Position numbers and translations under genes: made by a program | DNA from: Agarilytica rhodophyticola | GTDB taxonomy: Bacteria > Pseudomonadota > Gammaproteobacteria > Pseudomonadales > Cellvibrionaceae | DNA length: 64,000 nucleotides | Direction: 5' to 3' | Assembly: GCF_002157225.2 (NCBI RefSeq) | Contig: NZ_CP020038.1 | Span: 4,556,501 to 4,620,500 of the forward strand | The notes under the pieces: model-generated | Told to the model about the DNA's origin: nothing | What the model saw: the letters and a program-made list of their open reading frames with translations, nothing else | Databases searched by the model: none | Part shown: positions 9,741 to 18,941 of the stretch, one piece after another | How positions within the stretch are numbered: the first letter of the stretch is position 1 | How the letters are laid out: each line of letters opens with the position of its first letter

Positions 9741-10225
9741 TCATGCACGAATGGTTAACATCGTATTAGGCTGGTCAGCACATGCCCAGCCCACGCTACG
9801 ACGTTTATAAAGATCCATGACTGCGGCTAAATACAGCCATTGCTGTCCTGAACAGATATAGGTGGTATCACCACACCAGAGGCGATTTGGGTGGAGCACC
9901 GCAAATTGCTTATTCAATTCGTGATCGGCAATAACACTTGGAGTAGACACATGGAGTAGACGCGAGCTTAAAACGCCTCTTTCTCGGTTGCAGGCGTTTG
10001 ACCGGGCGTTCTCGCTTCACTTGTCTGATCCACTCTCTCAACGTATCGAGACGAATATTAAGCGATTCGGCGGTTTGTTTCGTACTATAATCTTAATCCA
10101 ACACAAGGCTAACAGCATCTAATTTGAATTGAAGTGTGTGATGGGGTCTTTTTCTCACAAGTCGTATTCTCACTTTTACGTTACTTTAACACGTAACTTT
10201 TCCCATGAACTTTTTAGGCCGCCAC
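9741..10225 (-). mobile_element. IS3-family remnant, copy A (internally deleted transposase)
   Basis: The minus strand encodes an internal piece of an IS3-type OrfB (9741-9950) with LHPNRLWCGDTTYI and QWLYLAAVMDLYKRRSVGWA, which belongs to the DDE integrase core. It is joined directly to degraded OrfA sequence (about 9960-10180) that matches copy B at 15217-15569 nearly base for base but carries frameshifts. The outer end, around TTTTTAGGCCGCCACA near 10211-10225, corresponds to the terminal repeat seen at the end of copy B. The catalytic core is incomplete, so the element is dead. Confidence 0.85.
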
Positions 10226-10886
10226 ATCATTGGATCATTACATGGGGGGCTTTCAACACACATTAATTATTGAAGTCTCCGAAATTTGAATTTCTATTCA
10301 TGCTATAGAAACTAAATTATCTTTCGATTTTTATAAAATTACTTTCTATACGTATTAGAAGAATACAGGGGAGTTTGTCAGTTAATACAATCAGTATTTC
10401 TCGCTCATCATTAGAAAATTGACTATTATTAAGCTTCTTTGAATCAGAATTTTCCGGTCATTTAACTAATATTAAACATTTGCATTAATCCCACTTTAAC
10501 AAATTCTGTATCAAAATACTAAATGATGACTGTGTGTTTAAAATAAAAAAGACTTTATTCATCGGGCAGGTCGATCTTTATTGATTAGCTAAACCTATCT
10601 TTTGATAAATCCTGCAAGACTGCTTAGTTATTTTTCGAAGTAGACGGTTTTTACTCACGTATTGGTAAGCGTTTAAATCTTAATATTGCAGTAGGAGTGG
10701 TCAAATAATTTTCGCAAAAATATTTTAAATACAAAGGCTAAATCAATTCTAATGGTTATGGCGATTTAAGTTCATATTTCTAGAGTCAGTGAAATGTAAC
10801 TCTATATAGAGCGGTTCAGAGAGCCCTGGAAAAACCAGAGTTCTCTGAACACTTAACGTTTACAAAACTTTTGAGTCAAAAAATAA
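10226..10886. other. AT-rich spacer downstream of the TonB-dependent receptor
   Basis: No open frame of note was found. The only structure recognised is the hairpin at 10814-10850. Confidence 0.4.
10814..10850 (-). terminator. Hairpin downstream of the TonB-dependent receptor gene
   Basis: Arms GTTCAGAGA and TCTCTGAAC pair perfectly and the inner CCTGG/CCAG bases extend the stem. It lies 37 bp past the receptor stop codon. No clean run of U follows on the minus strand, so it may be a weak or mRNA-stabilising terminator. Confidence 0.5.
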
Positions 10887-13349
10887 TTAGAACTTATAGC
10901 CCACGCTTGCTTGGAAGTGGCGTGGAAGTTCTGGAAGCACAATTTGACTGCCGAATAAGTTCGGGAAGTTTGCACGGAAATATTCTTCATCCGTTAAGTT
11001 TTTCCCAGTCAGACTAAAGGTAAATTTATCTGTTTCGTAGAATACACCGGCATTAACCAAAGTATATGCTGGTAGTTCTACTGCTTGCGAGAAGCCAGAG
11101 AAAGTTTCATCTGCTCGGATAATACTGGTATTAACAGCAAAACCATTTCCGAAGTCGTAGGTACCTGTAAGGGTGTATACATTTTCAGGAATACCTGCTT
11201 TACGTGCATTAGGAGAGAATGAAATACCGTTTACGACACCGCCAAAAATAAGTGATGGATCAATACCCTCAGGTAAATCTTCCGCACCAAAGAAACTAAA
11301 GCGGCCATTTCCATTATCTTCAGCATCCAAGTTGGTTACTTCAACTCGGGTGTAGCCTGCAGTTAATACCAGACTTTCATTCACAACCCAGCGAATTTCT
11401 GCTTCAACGCCTTCGGTTAAATCGGCAGAGTTGGTAACAATGGCTTGCGCATTAAAGTCAGTACGTTCTTGCTCGTAATAAGCCACGGCAAAGTAAAGGC
11501 TGTCGTCTAAGAAGCTGCCTTTTAAACCAAATTCTTCGAGTGTAGATGAATCAACCGAGGCGCCGCTCGCGACGTTTGCAGTATTAATTTCTGCGCCTTG
11601 GCCTGCAATAACGGTCGTTTGCTCAGAAAAAGTGACGTACGGTATTAAGCCAATCGGCGAGTTGTAGCTTAAGCTGAAGTTCCAAGAAACAGCATCTTCT
11701 TCATTCTCTGCACTCACTGGTGCTGTAATATCGTCTGCAGTAGGGTTCAACGGATCTGCGGCAAACGGGCTAATTAAAAACTGTCCGTCAGGAGAAACAG
11801 TACCGAAACCGGAGGTTGCATTGTTTAATAAAAGAAGATCGACCGGAGTACTACTTTCTATATCTATATAATCATAGCGTGCACCTAAGACAGCGCTTAA
11901 TCCGGAATCAAAAGTAAAGTCAGCTAATACAGCTAAGCCGTAATCAATATAATTACCCTCATAGTATTCGGTGTAATCATCATCAATTCTAGTCGCTAAT
12001 AAACGTCGATCTAAAGCAGTAGATGGACCTGTTAAATCGCGGCGGTCAAAGAATTCATTAGTGAAATCATCGCCGTGCTCAAAATCGGTGTATCGAATGG
12101 ACGGAGATATTTGTAAGGATGTTGTTAAAGAATCCGTCTCAAATGCTTTGGAAAATACTAATTTGTCTTCAATAACGAAAGAATCGTGGAATTGAGAGAA
12201 CCCGTAAGCATTTTCGTTTAGGTTATCGTAGCTATCGAAGAACAGTTGGTTTTTAATTTCCCAACCATTGTCAGCTTGGTAGACAACATCGAAATATAAT
12301 GTGATGGCTTCATTTTCTAAAGTATCGTCCTCAGCGACAAGTACATTGCTGCCATCCAATTGCGCGGTGCCAACGTTCTGTAGCGCTAGTTCTGGATTCA
12401 AGGCATCTGCAGTAATTGAATCTTGGCCAAAGAAGAACTGACTTACCGGTGCTGCAAAGTATTCTTGGTGAGAAATGCTGCCATCGCCATCGGTATCTAA
12501 TGGCGTTGGAGAACCAGTAATATAGGTTCCATTGTCAATTAAATCTTGCGTCAGGCGGTTCCAACCGGCAACTTGGTTACCTTCAAAGTCATGGTACATA
12601 CCGCCCCATTGCAAACGTAATTTATCGTTTACGTCTATATCAAAAGAGGCTTGAAGAATAGTTTGTTCGGTTCCTGTGTTGTCGTAGTAGCTGCCTGAAT
12701 CTTCGATCTCGCCGTACAGGTAATAACCGAGTTTATCTGAAAGCGGGCCCCCTACTTCAGCGGTAAAGACTTTTTTATCCCAACTGCCGGTTGTGTAACT
12801 AATGCCACCTTCGTGCTCAGTGAGATATTTTCCGTCGTCAGCGCGTGAAGATTTTGGGTTAAAGTTGAGATAACCACCTATTTTAGCTGGACCAAAAATA
12901 GGTGATGCAGGGCCGCGAACGATATCGATACGATCTGACGCACCAATTGGGGTGGGATAGTTACCTGGGTTATCCAGACGTTTTACACCTCGGAAATAAG
13001 TTTCTCCGGGAGTACCACGAACGTCCAATGATCCTGCAACACCGAAGAAGGATTGCGTAAACGTGCCTGGTGCGAAAGCGACTAATTCATCGATGTCTAC
13101 AACATTGAACCGTTCTAGCTGTTCAGAACTGATTGTAGAGGCCGATCGGGGAGTTTCTAGCAGAGATTTACCAAATCCAAAAATTTCAACGTCCTCACCG
13201 GGTAAGCTTCCCAGAGAACCTTCAACAATTACTTCTTCAATTCCGTCATTGACTGTTTGTGCCTGAATGGTGACGGAAGTCATTGCTCCGGCAGTAGCGA
13301 GTGCGATAGCCGCTGCAAGTGGCAATGGGTTAAAGGATGCTTTTTTCAT
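10887..13349 (-). CDS. TonB-dependent outer membrane receptor
   Basis: The 820-residue protein has a signal peptide (about 1-30), a TonB box IEEVIVEG (about 37-44) and a plug domain with VRGTPGETYFRGV and DRIDIVRGPASPIFGPAKIGG. A 22-strand-type barrel follows, ending in the aromatic F at the C-terminus (FQASVGYKF). Length and motifs match siderophore-type TonB-dependent receptors that import scarce ligands across the outer membrane using TonB energy. The substrate cannot be read from the sequence. Its downstream neighbours in the same IS-bracketed block are nucleoside enzymes encoded on the same strand, so a nucleoside-type ligand is an alternative to a siderophore. A hairpin follows the gene. 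Confidence 0.92.
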   Translation of the reverse strand: MKKASFNPLPLAAAIALATAGAMTSVTIQAQTVNDGIEEVIVEGSLGSLPGEDVEIFGFGKSLLETPRSASTISSEQLERFNVVDIDELVAFAPGTFTQSFFGVAGSLDVRGTPGETYFRGVKRLDNPGNYPTPIGASDRIDIVRGPASPIFGPAKIGGYLNFNPKSSRADDGKYLTEHEGGISYTTGSWDKKVFTAEVGGPLSDKLGYYLYGEIEDSGSYYDNTGTEQTILQASFDIDVNDKLRLQWGGMYHDFEGNQVAGWNRLTQDLIDNGTYITGSPTPLDTDGDGSISHQEYFAAPVSQFFFGQDSITADALNPELALQNVGTAQLDGSNVLVAEDDTLENEAITLYFDVVYQADNGWEIKNQLFFDSYDNLNENAYGFSQFHDSFVIEDKLVFSKAFETDSLTTSLQISPSIRYTDFEHGDDFTNEFFDRRDLTGPSTALDRRLLATRIDDDYTEYYEGNYIDYGLAVLADFTFDSGLSAVLGARYDYIDIESSTPVDLLLLNNATSGFGTVSPDGQFLISPFAADPLNPTADDITAPVSAENEEDAVSWNFSLSYNSPIGLIPYVTFSEQTTVIAGQGAEINTANVASGASVDSSTLEEFGLKGSFLDDSLYFAVAYYEQERTDFNAQAIVTNSADLTEGVEAEIRWVVNESLVLTAGYTRVEVTNLDAEDNGNGRFSFFGAEDLPEGIDPSLIFGGVVNGISFSPNARKAGIPENVYTLTGTYDFGNGFAVNTSIIRADETFSGFSQAVELPAYTLVNAGVFYETDKFTFSLTGKNLTDEEYFRANFPNLFGSQIVLPELPRHFQASVGYKF

Positions 13350-13927
13350 GTTTCCCCCTAAAGGCGTTAATAATCTATTAAGCCAACCCTATTGATTTAG
13401 GTTCATCTGCTTATTCGATAAGTTGCGTATTTCGCCACTTCGTTTTGGTATGTTTATTTGGGCGATTTTAATAAAAAATACTGGCACTACATGACACTTG
13501 AATCGATTAGATTTAAGGCTCAGAGTATCAACCAGCTATTCGATTAATAAACTGCATAAATAATGCCACATACCTGTCTGCATGGTCAGAAAACAAAAAG
13601 TGAAGCATCAACCTCACATTAATAGTGTCGGTAATATCTAACTTTTGTGTGGTTTAAGTTGTTTTTAACGATAAAGTTCACGAAATTGATGCATTAAGGT
13701 GATTAGTGTGAGATTTTGGTGCACTGAAGTTTGAGCAATTTTTATGAATCGCGATTTTTATCAGCATGTGATGTAGCTCGTAAAAAGTGAGCAGGTTGTT
13801 CGAGTATAGGAAGGATTAACCCCCTATCTCTTATACAATTAAATGTTGTGCAGCTAATAAAATGGATGCACCAACAGATGGTTTGTCTTCAACTTTGTAT
13901 AAAATATTCATAATACTTTTTTAAGCT
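13350..13927. other. Spacer upstream of the TonB-dependent receptor
   Basis: About 580 bp without a gene separate the receptor start from the nucleosidase stop. It presumably carries the receptor promoter. No Fur-box-like 19-mer was recognised by eye. Confidence 0.4.
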
Positions 13928-14797
13928 TTATAAGGTTTTTATATAGTGTTTTACTACCTCTAAAACATATAACTGACAATCTTTTGCGGTTGAAGGATCG
14001 TATTTCCCGTCATTAGTAAGATTATTTGATAGCACACGTATACCTAGCATTGGAATGTTATACTCGTTGGCAATCATTGCAGCGGCAGCCCCTTCCATCT
14101 CCTCAACGCTGGTTCCAAAGTATTGGTGAAACCATGAGATCCTATCAATCTCATTATTCCAAAAATTAGCTGAGCCTATAGTGCCTTTAACAACTTTTCC
14201 TCTGGTATATAAATTTTTAACTGCCATAGCTGAAGTTAATAGCATAGGACTTCCTTCATAGAATCGTATTTTTTCAGCATCTGAAGATTCACCTGCACTA
14301 CCTTTTGACGCCATGATATCCATTGGGATCCAACTTAGAGGAGCTGACCCTTCGTTCTTTTTTTTATGTGGCGTTTTAAAATTGCCAATATTGACAGTTC
14401 TCTCACCTAATACAATATCCCCAACAGCTAGAGAAGGATCATGACCACCAGAGGTTCCTTGATTAACAATGGCAATAGGGCGATATTTTTCAATAGCAAT
14501 TGCTGTGGCTGCTGCTGTGTTCTCTAAGCCTTTACCTGTTTGTGCAACAATCACAGGGTAATTATTTAACGTTCCAATATAGAAAGTAAAATAACCAGAA
14601 TGCTCTATTTGAATATTTTTTAATTTACTCGCTAAGTATTCAGCTTCAATTGGCATTGGAGCTTCAATTAAAATCGGTTGCTTTGGGGACGACATAGGGC
14701 TTTCAGTGATGACACTCTTCATTGTTGATGCATTCACATGCAAGTGAATAATAATTATCGAAAACAATATGATTGCTTGAGTAAATAGTTTAGTCAT
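13928..14797 (-). CDS. Periplasmic nucleosidase of the MTA/SAH nucleosidase (PNP_UDP_1) superfamily
   Basis: This 289-residue protein has an N-terminal signal peptide (hydrophobic block IILFSIIIIHL, then VNAS) and a nucleoside phosphorylase/hydrolase fold. Recognisable blocks are the phosphate-loop-like VNQGTSGGHDP, the substrate-binding VEEMEGAAAAM and the C-terminal IRVLSNNLTND. In cytoplasmic MTA/SAH nucleosidases the last block is RAISD with a catalytic Asp; here Asn replaces it, which could shift substrate preference or lower activity. Export is unusual for the family and points to breakdown of extracellular nucleosides. A decayed nucleoside-permease-like gene lies directly upstream on the same strand. 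Confidence 0.82.
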   Translation of the reverse strand: MTKLFTQAIILFSIIIIHLHVNASTMKSVITESPMSSPKQPILIEAPMPIEAEYLASKLKNIQIEHSGYFTFYIGTLNNYPVIVAQTGKGLENTAAATAIAIEKYRPIAIVNQGTSGGHDPSLAVGDIVLGERTVNIGNFKTPHKKKNEGSAPLSWIPMDIMASKGSAGESSDAEKIRFYEGSPMLLTSAMAVKNLYTRGKVVKGTIGSANFWNNEIDRISWFHQYFGTSVEEMEGAAAAMIANEYNIPMLGIRVLSNNLTNDGKYDPSTAKDCQLYVLEVVKHYIKTL

Positions 14798-14890
14798 GTG
14801 TAATCCTTTTAATCTATGCAGGAAATGATCTAAACGGTTTAAGTTGCATTAAACCTTTAGTCAGTGTATTTAGGCTCAGTTAATAAAAAA

Positions 14891-15216
14891 TTAGTTTTTA
14901 ACTTGATAAGGGTAAGCGTCTTTATACTTTTCCCAATTTGCTACTATATCATTAACGACAATAATACCCACAAAATAAGCACTCACTAACGCTGATGTCA
15001 TACCTGCATAGCCGTTTTCACCATTTTCTAACTCTAAGTTTTTAGCAGCATTCAAGCCATTAGGTTGCATGCTGTAACTACTAGCGGTTCTATGCAGCAT
15101 AAAACGTGTTTTATCTACTTTTCCTGCTTTATCTAAACAGGTTAAAAAGATTGGTATATTGCAGTATCTTCCATACTAGAGCTAACAAAGTTTGCATCTC
15201 TATCACTCCAGAATTC
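14891..15216 (-). pseudogene. Purine nucleoside permease-like (NUP) gene, 3' fragment with frameshift
   Basis: Only the last ~110 codons remain. The minus strand gives ANFVSSSMEDTAIYQS, then after a shift LDKAGKVDKTRF followed by MLHRTASSYSMQPNG, and it ends with FVGIIVVNDIVANWEKYKD. This series matches the C-terminal third of NUP-family proteins (MEDT, RTASNY, VGxxVVxxIVxNWxxY). The frameshift lies in a T-run near 15144-15150, where two extra bases are seen. The 5' part is missing and the sequence runs straight into IS3 copy B at about 15217. NUP proteins belong to the nucleoside phosphorylase superfamily like the intact neighbour at 13928-14797, so this was probably a functional pair. Confidence 0.75.
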
Positions 15217-15569
15217 GGACATTAAGAGCGTCGTAGCCTTTTTTAGGATGTCTTTCTCCCGTTCAATTCGCTTTGTCTTGGCTTCTAGCTCTTGAATACG
15301 TTGTGGGTCAGATGTCGGTGCATTACCCTGCGCTGGTGTTTGACCCGTGCGCTCTCGCTTTACGTGTCTGATCCACTCTCTCAATGTATCGGGACGAATA
15401 TCAAGCGATTCGGCGGCTCGTTTCGTACTATAATCTTGATCCAACACAAAGCTAACAGCATCTAATTTAAATTGAGCTGTGTGATGGGGGCTTTTTCTAA
15501 TAAGTCGTCTTCTCATTTTTACGTAATTTTAACACGTAACTTTTCGTACGATTTTTTTAGGCCACTACA
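15217..15569 (-). mobile_element. IS3-family remnant, copy B (OrfA only)
   Basis: OrfA starts at 15516 and is intact up to LKKATTLLMS (about residue 100). It shows the HTH_Tnp_1 fold (AQFKLDAVSFVLDQDYSTKRAAESL, given in parts as AQFKLDAV and TKRAAESLDIRPDTLREW) and the leucine-zipper-like coiled coil RIQELEAKTKRIEREKDI. OrfB is absent: the frame passes directly into nucleoside-permease sequence, giving a chimeric 124-residue frame at 15142-15516. The outer end TTTTTTTAGGCCACTACA at about 15552-15569 is typical of an IS3-type terminal repeat. It lies in the same orientation as copy A. Confidence 0.85.
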
Positions 15570-15617
15570 GTTAGAGAGAAAACACTATCTGCTTTTCGTT
15601 AATAGTGACGTAGTTGA

Positions 15618-16505
15618 CTACAGAGGCCAACTTAACGGTCTAAAATTATAACTGAATAAAGATGACGCCTTTTCGTAATCACTATCACCATAGTTTGCTA
15701 ACTTATGATGCCTTCCAACTAGCTGAGCAGGTACTTCATATCTACGATTATTTGGTAATGCAAAAGGTTTAAAATGAGTTGGAAAGCTCTGTATTACATC
15801 GTATCTGACCTCCATCAAAAAAGAGCCAGAAGATGGATTTTGGATTGTTCTATAAGCGTCTCGCTCATTTGACTTAGCAAATACCCTTGGACTGTTGAAA
15901 CTGATTGCATGTTGAGCTCGCACTCTGGCAATAATCGAACTATAAGCTAAATGCGATAAAGCACCGCCTAAGCTATGTCCTGTCAAAATAACGTTTCTGA
16001 AGGGGGTATCTCCGCCTGAAAAAAAGCGAGCTCCCCAGTAGCTAGCGAAACCTCTAACGGTGTTCCATCTCTTAACATTAAAATCTAGAGTATGAAAACC
16101 ATTAGTAAATGTGCTGCCGCCTGTAGCCGTTGACGTTAATGCACTTATAAACTGACCAGATAGCTCATCTAAGTTTTTACTTCCCCGAAAAGCAACGATA
16201 TCTGCAGGAACAGATTCTTTATTTCCAGCATAACACCTTGCTCTATATGCAACAGCATAGTGGTTATTTTGAATATCAAGGCGGTACGCTTTACATACAG
16301 CGCCATTTACAGACGTACTAAGATGGTAATGAGAATTGCTCGGTATTTTATAAGCCATGTATGAAGCTGTTTTCGCCATTTCGATTAGAGCTGCATGCCT
16401 ATCCGTTAGGTTCGCATACGACTTGAATGGGATTACTGACATCAAAAATAAAGCAATAAAGGCTAGTCGTTTATGTTTTGCATAATTTCGCACTTTTCTT
16501 ATCAT
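15618..16505 (-). CDS. Secreted class 3 lipase
   Basis: The 295-residue protein has a signal peptide (about 1-31, ending KSYA). It has an alpha/beta hydrolase core of the Lipase_3 family: VAFRGSKN (about 104-111, oxyanion region) and the nucleophile elbow GHSLGG with Ser178. A likely catalytic Asp lies in RYDVIQSFP (Asp236) and His in RHHKLANY (266/267), so the triad looks complete. It would hydrolyse acylglycerols or phospholipids in the periplasm or outside the cell. It is the last gene of a three-gene operon, 32 bp behind a membrane-anchored protein gene. Confidence 0.88.
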   Translation of the reverse strand: MIRKVRNYAKHKRLAFIALFLMSVIPFKSYANLTDRHAALIEMAKTASYMAYKIPSNSHYHLSTSVNGAVCKAYRLDIQNNHYAVAYRARCYAGNKESVPADIVAFRGSKNLDELSGQFISALTSTATGGSTFTNGFHTLDFNVKRWNTVRGFASYWGARFFSGGDTPFRNVILTGHSLGGALSHLAYSSIIARVRAQHAISFNSPRVFAKSNERDAYRTIQNPSSGSFLMEVRYDVIQSFPTHFKPFALPNNRRYEVPAQLVGRHHKLANYGDSDYEKASSLFSYNFRPLSWPL

Positions 16506-16537
16506 TGGGTTGATTCCATATTAGTTAATACACACTT

Positions 16538-17161
16538 CTAGTTTTCATTTTGTTGGCACCGTTCAAAAACGGGTAATACTCTATCTGTAAATCCGTTTAA
16601 CTTAATGATCATAGACTCATTTAATGCTGCTATGGCACTAAGTTTCTCATGAAGAGGCTCATTACTATTTTCAAAATCTGATTGGTTTTCAACGATTGTA
16701 TCGAAGTTAGCACCTATTTGTGCTAGTCCTAAAATCCATTCTTCTTTTATATAAGTACAGTCGCTTGTGTTACTTTCAATGGCCAATACTAAGTTTTCAA
16801 CTTCTGAAAATAACTCTTCGAAAAGAACCATTGAATGAGTGTATAACTTGCTGCCCCTACCCTTTTCAGGAGATATACTATCGATGCCAATCTCGCCAAG
16901 GTGGTAATTTTCTATCTTTTGAATAATTTCACTATATTTACTGTTCTCCTCAAAGTCATTGTCGTTTATCATTTCCAATTGTGCTATGTGTTTAGCAGAA
17001 GGTATTTCAGGCGAAATTATCTTGCTGCTTCGTGAATTAGCTGGTTGCTCAATTAAGGGGAGTGAATCATTCCTACCTATATTATAATTACTGTAGAATG
17101 CCCCTACGAATACCCCACTGATGGCGAATGCAAAAATTCTTAAAAAAACAACCTTATTCAT
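16538..17161 (-). CDS. Membrane-anchored periplasmic protein of lipase operon (207 aa), unknown family
   Basis: The protein has an N-terminal hydrophobic anchor (about residues 4-24, VVFLRIFAFAISGVFVGAF) followed by a soluble, mostly helical and acidic domain with two late cysteines. I do not recognise the family. Its ATG overlaps the stop codon of the preceding gene (TAATG), so the two are translationally coupled, and the lipase gene follows 32 bp later. The context suggests a role in folding, secretion or control of the lipase. Confidence 0.7.
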   Translation of the reverse strand: MNKVVFLRIFAFAISGVFVGAFYSNYNIGRNDSLPLIEQPANSRSSKIISPEIPSAKHIAQLEMINDNDFEENSKYSEIIQKIENYHLGEIGIDSISPEKGRGSKLYTHSMVLFEELFSEVENLVLAIESNTSDCTYIKEEWILGLAQIGANFDTIVENQSDFENSNEPLHEKLSAIAALNESMIIKLNGFTDRVLPVFERCQQNEN

Positions 17162-18285
17162 TACTGCCCTCGCAGATCTTTTGGTGCCAAATTTTTTAAA
17201 ATATCATTACGAGTTTCTGTACTTATTGACTGCATTGAATCTAAAAAAAATGTTGGATCATGAGCGTTTTCGTCCATAAACATTAACTTCCTTACTGTCA
17301 ACTCAATGAGATTAGTTTTTTTTATGCTATTTGGAATTGAATCTAAAAAAACAAGAGTATCTTCACTCGCAACAAAATTAGCGAAGGACAGAATCGACTC
17401 TTCTCTTATTTTTCCGTGAGGTATTGTATTTATCCAGCTTTGCACCTCATTAGGATATTGAGCTGCAGCATTGCTAATATAGCCGGAGACAATTCCTGGG
17501 GCCAGCAGGCCATCTTTTTCAATTATCCGGTTCAACATATCTCGCCGCTCTTCTTCTGAGCCGGGTATTAGTATGGAGTTTCCTGCAAGCCTAGCACTAT
17601 ACATTAATTCATCTGAAGAGTAGTCACTAGCATTTGCCTGAACAAAATGTTCATAAGCCTTATAATCACTCATCGCAATCTGGTTAATAAGCTCTTCACC
17701 GATAACAGTACTTGTGCGAGAACTAGGATTGATAGTTTTTTTCCACTCTTCTGCTTCACTAAGTTTTTTAGCGCTGGCAAGACGATACAAATGCTCCAAT
17801 GCCAATTGTTCTTGTACTACTCCCTCAGGCAATTGTAATACTTCTTCTCCGGCGAGCCTACTATCTTCTTCAAATAATATAGAGCTAAAAACCTGATAGT
17901 TATAGGCAAAATACTGGCTATTTAAGTCATTTTCTCTCAGCCACTTTAAAGGTAAAACAGTATCAAAGCTTGCCACCTTTGCGAGAAGAGATATTTTAGT
18001 TTCGTTATCATATAAATAATCCTGTGATGAGAGTGCATAAAAAATTTCAGAAATAATTTTTTCTGCTGGCTCATCAAGCTCTGGAGGCTGGCTTTTGTTT
18101 ACAAAAATCATAGACATATCGGTATTTTCTTTTTGTTCAATCACTCTACCAATATGGTTTTCCGTTATTTTTTTCTTTCTGATCTCAGTTTCTTCGCTTG
18201 TATTGAAGAGAGAGTCTGAAAACGAACCTACAACGGCGAAGAAAATAAAGACAGCACCGTAAATAAAAATATTTTTTAAAGTCAT
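17161..18285 (-). CDS. Membrane-anchored helical protein of lipase operon (374 aa), possible lipase helper
   Basis: A single N-terminal membrane segment (about 5-20) is followed by a long, predominantly alpha-helical, acidic domain without cysteines. It is the first gene of the operon and is coupled to the next by a TAATG overlap. The layout (N-terminal anchor plus about 340 residues of helices, encoded beside a secreted lipase) recalls lipase-specific foldases. However, the foldase signature is not clearly present; the nearest echo is IFYALSSQDYL. HEAT/TPR-like helices are an alternative reading. Function is therefore unassigned. Confidence 0.7.
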   Translation of the reverse strand: MTLKNIFIYGAVFIFFAVVGSFSDSLFNTSEETEIRKKKITENHIGRVIEQKENTDMSMIFVNKSQPPELDEPAEKIISEIFYALSSQDYLYDNETKISLLAKVASFDTVLPLKWLRENDLNSQYFAYNYQVFSSILFEEDSRLAGEEVLQLPEGVVQEQLALEHLYRLASAKKLSEAEEWKKTINPSSRTSTVIGEELINQIAMSDYKAYEHFVQANASDYSSDELMYSARLAGNSILIPGSEEERRDMLNRIIEKDGLLAPGIVSGYISNAAAQYPNEVQSWINTIPHGKIREESILSFANFVASEDTLVFLDSIPNSIKKTNLIELTVRKLMFMDENAHDPTFFLDSMQSISTETRNDILKNLAPKDLRGQ

Positions 18286-18941
18286 TAATACTGTACGTAT
18301 ATTGCAGTTAACAAAAAAATCTTAAGAAAAGATATAGCATAGCAAATATGCGAAATCTAAAAAATTTTTCGCCTGTTTAACTCTACCCAAAATAGAACTG
18401 TTATGAAAAGCTGAGCTAGAGTAAGGAGTTGACTAAAATCACCCAGAAGGCCTATCACAAACAGGCATTTCTTTAACAACCCAATATTTTAATACGTTGC
18501 GCTTTCGAGCGCATTTGCAAGAACAAAAATAAGAAGTGGCGGATCAATTGTAAACAATATGCATCTGCCTAGCAATCTTTTGATGACTGTATTCTTGCAA
18601 AGTCAGTCACAACACTATTGGACCGGATAATTCATATTTAGTCTAAAATATAGTATTATTTAAAACATATAACTGATCATAATTGTTGTAATAAATATAC
18701 ACCGCAACATCTTTTTCATATAATTCAATAAAGATTGAGCCATTTTTTTTAAAGCTCAGCATAATTTAAACTACTTGTTAAATTTTACCAAGTTTACCAG
18801 AACACCTATCCTTTCTTTTAATGAACACCTTTTCTTATTACATTCATCTTCAACTTTAGTCTACAATGGATTTACCGTTTATATAGAGTCATGTCGGCTC
18901 TATATAAACAGCTAAACCATTAAGAATAACCACGATGTATC
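18286..18941. other. Spacer between the lipase operon and the AraC-type regulator
   Basis: This divergent intergenic region of about 650 bp must hold promoters for both sides. Visible structures are a TGCGCT-TTCG-AGCGCA mini-hairpin at 18498-18513 and the 12-bp inverted repeat at 18877-18909. No gene was recognised. Confidence 0.5.
18877..18909. promoter_or_regulatory. Perfect 12-bp inverted repeat upstream of AraC-type gene
   Basis: GTTTATATAGAG (18877-18888) and CTCTATATAAAC (18898-18909) are exact inverted copies with a 9-base spacer, ending 32 bp before the ATG of the regulator at 18942. The geometry fits an operator for a dimeric regulator, possibly autoregulatory, or a 5'-UTR hairpin that controls translation. 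Confidence 0.6.
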
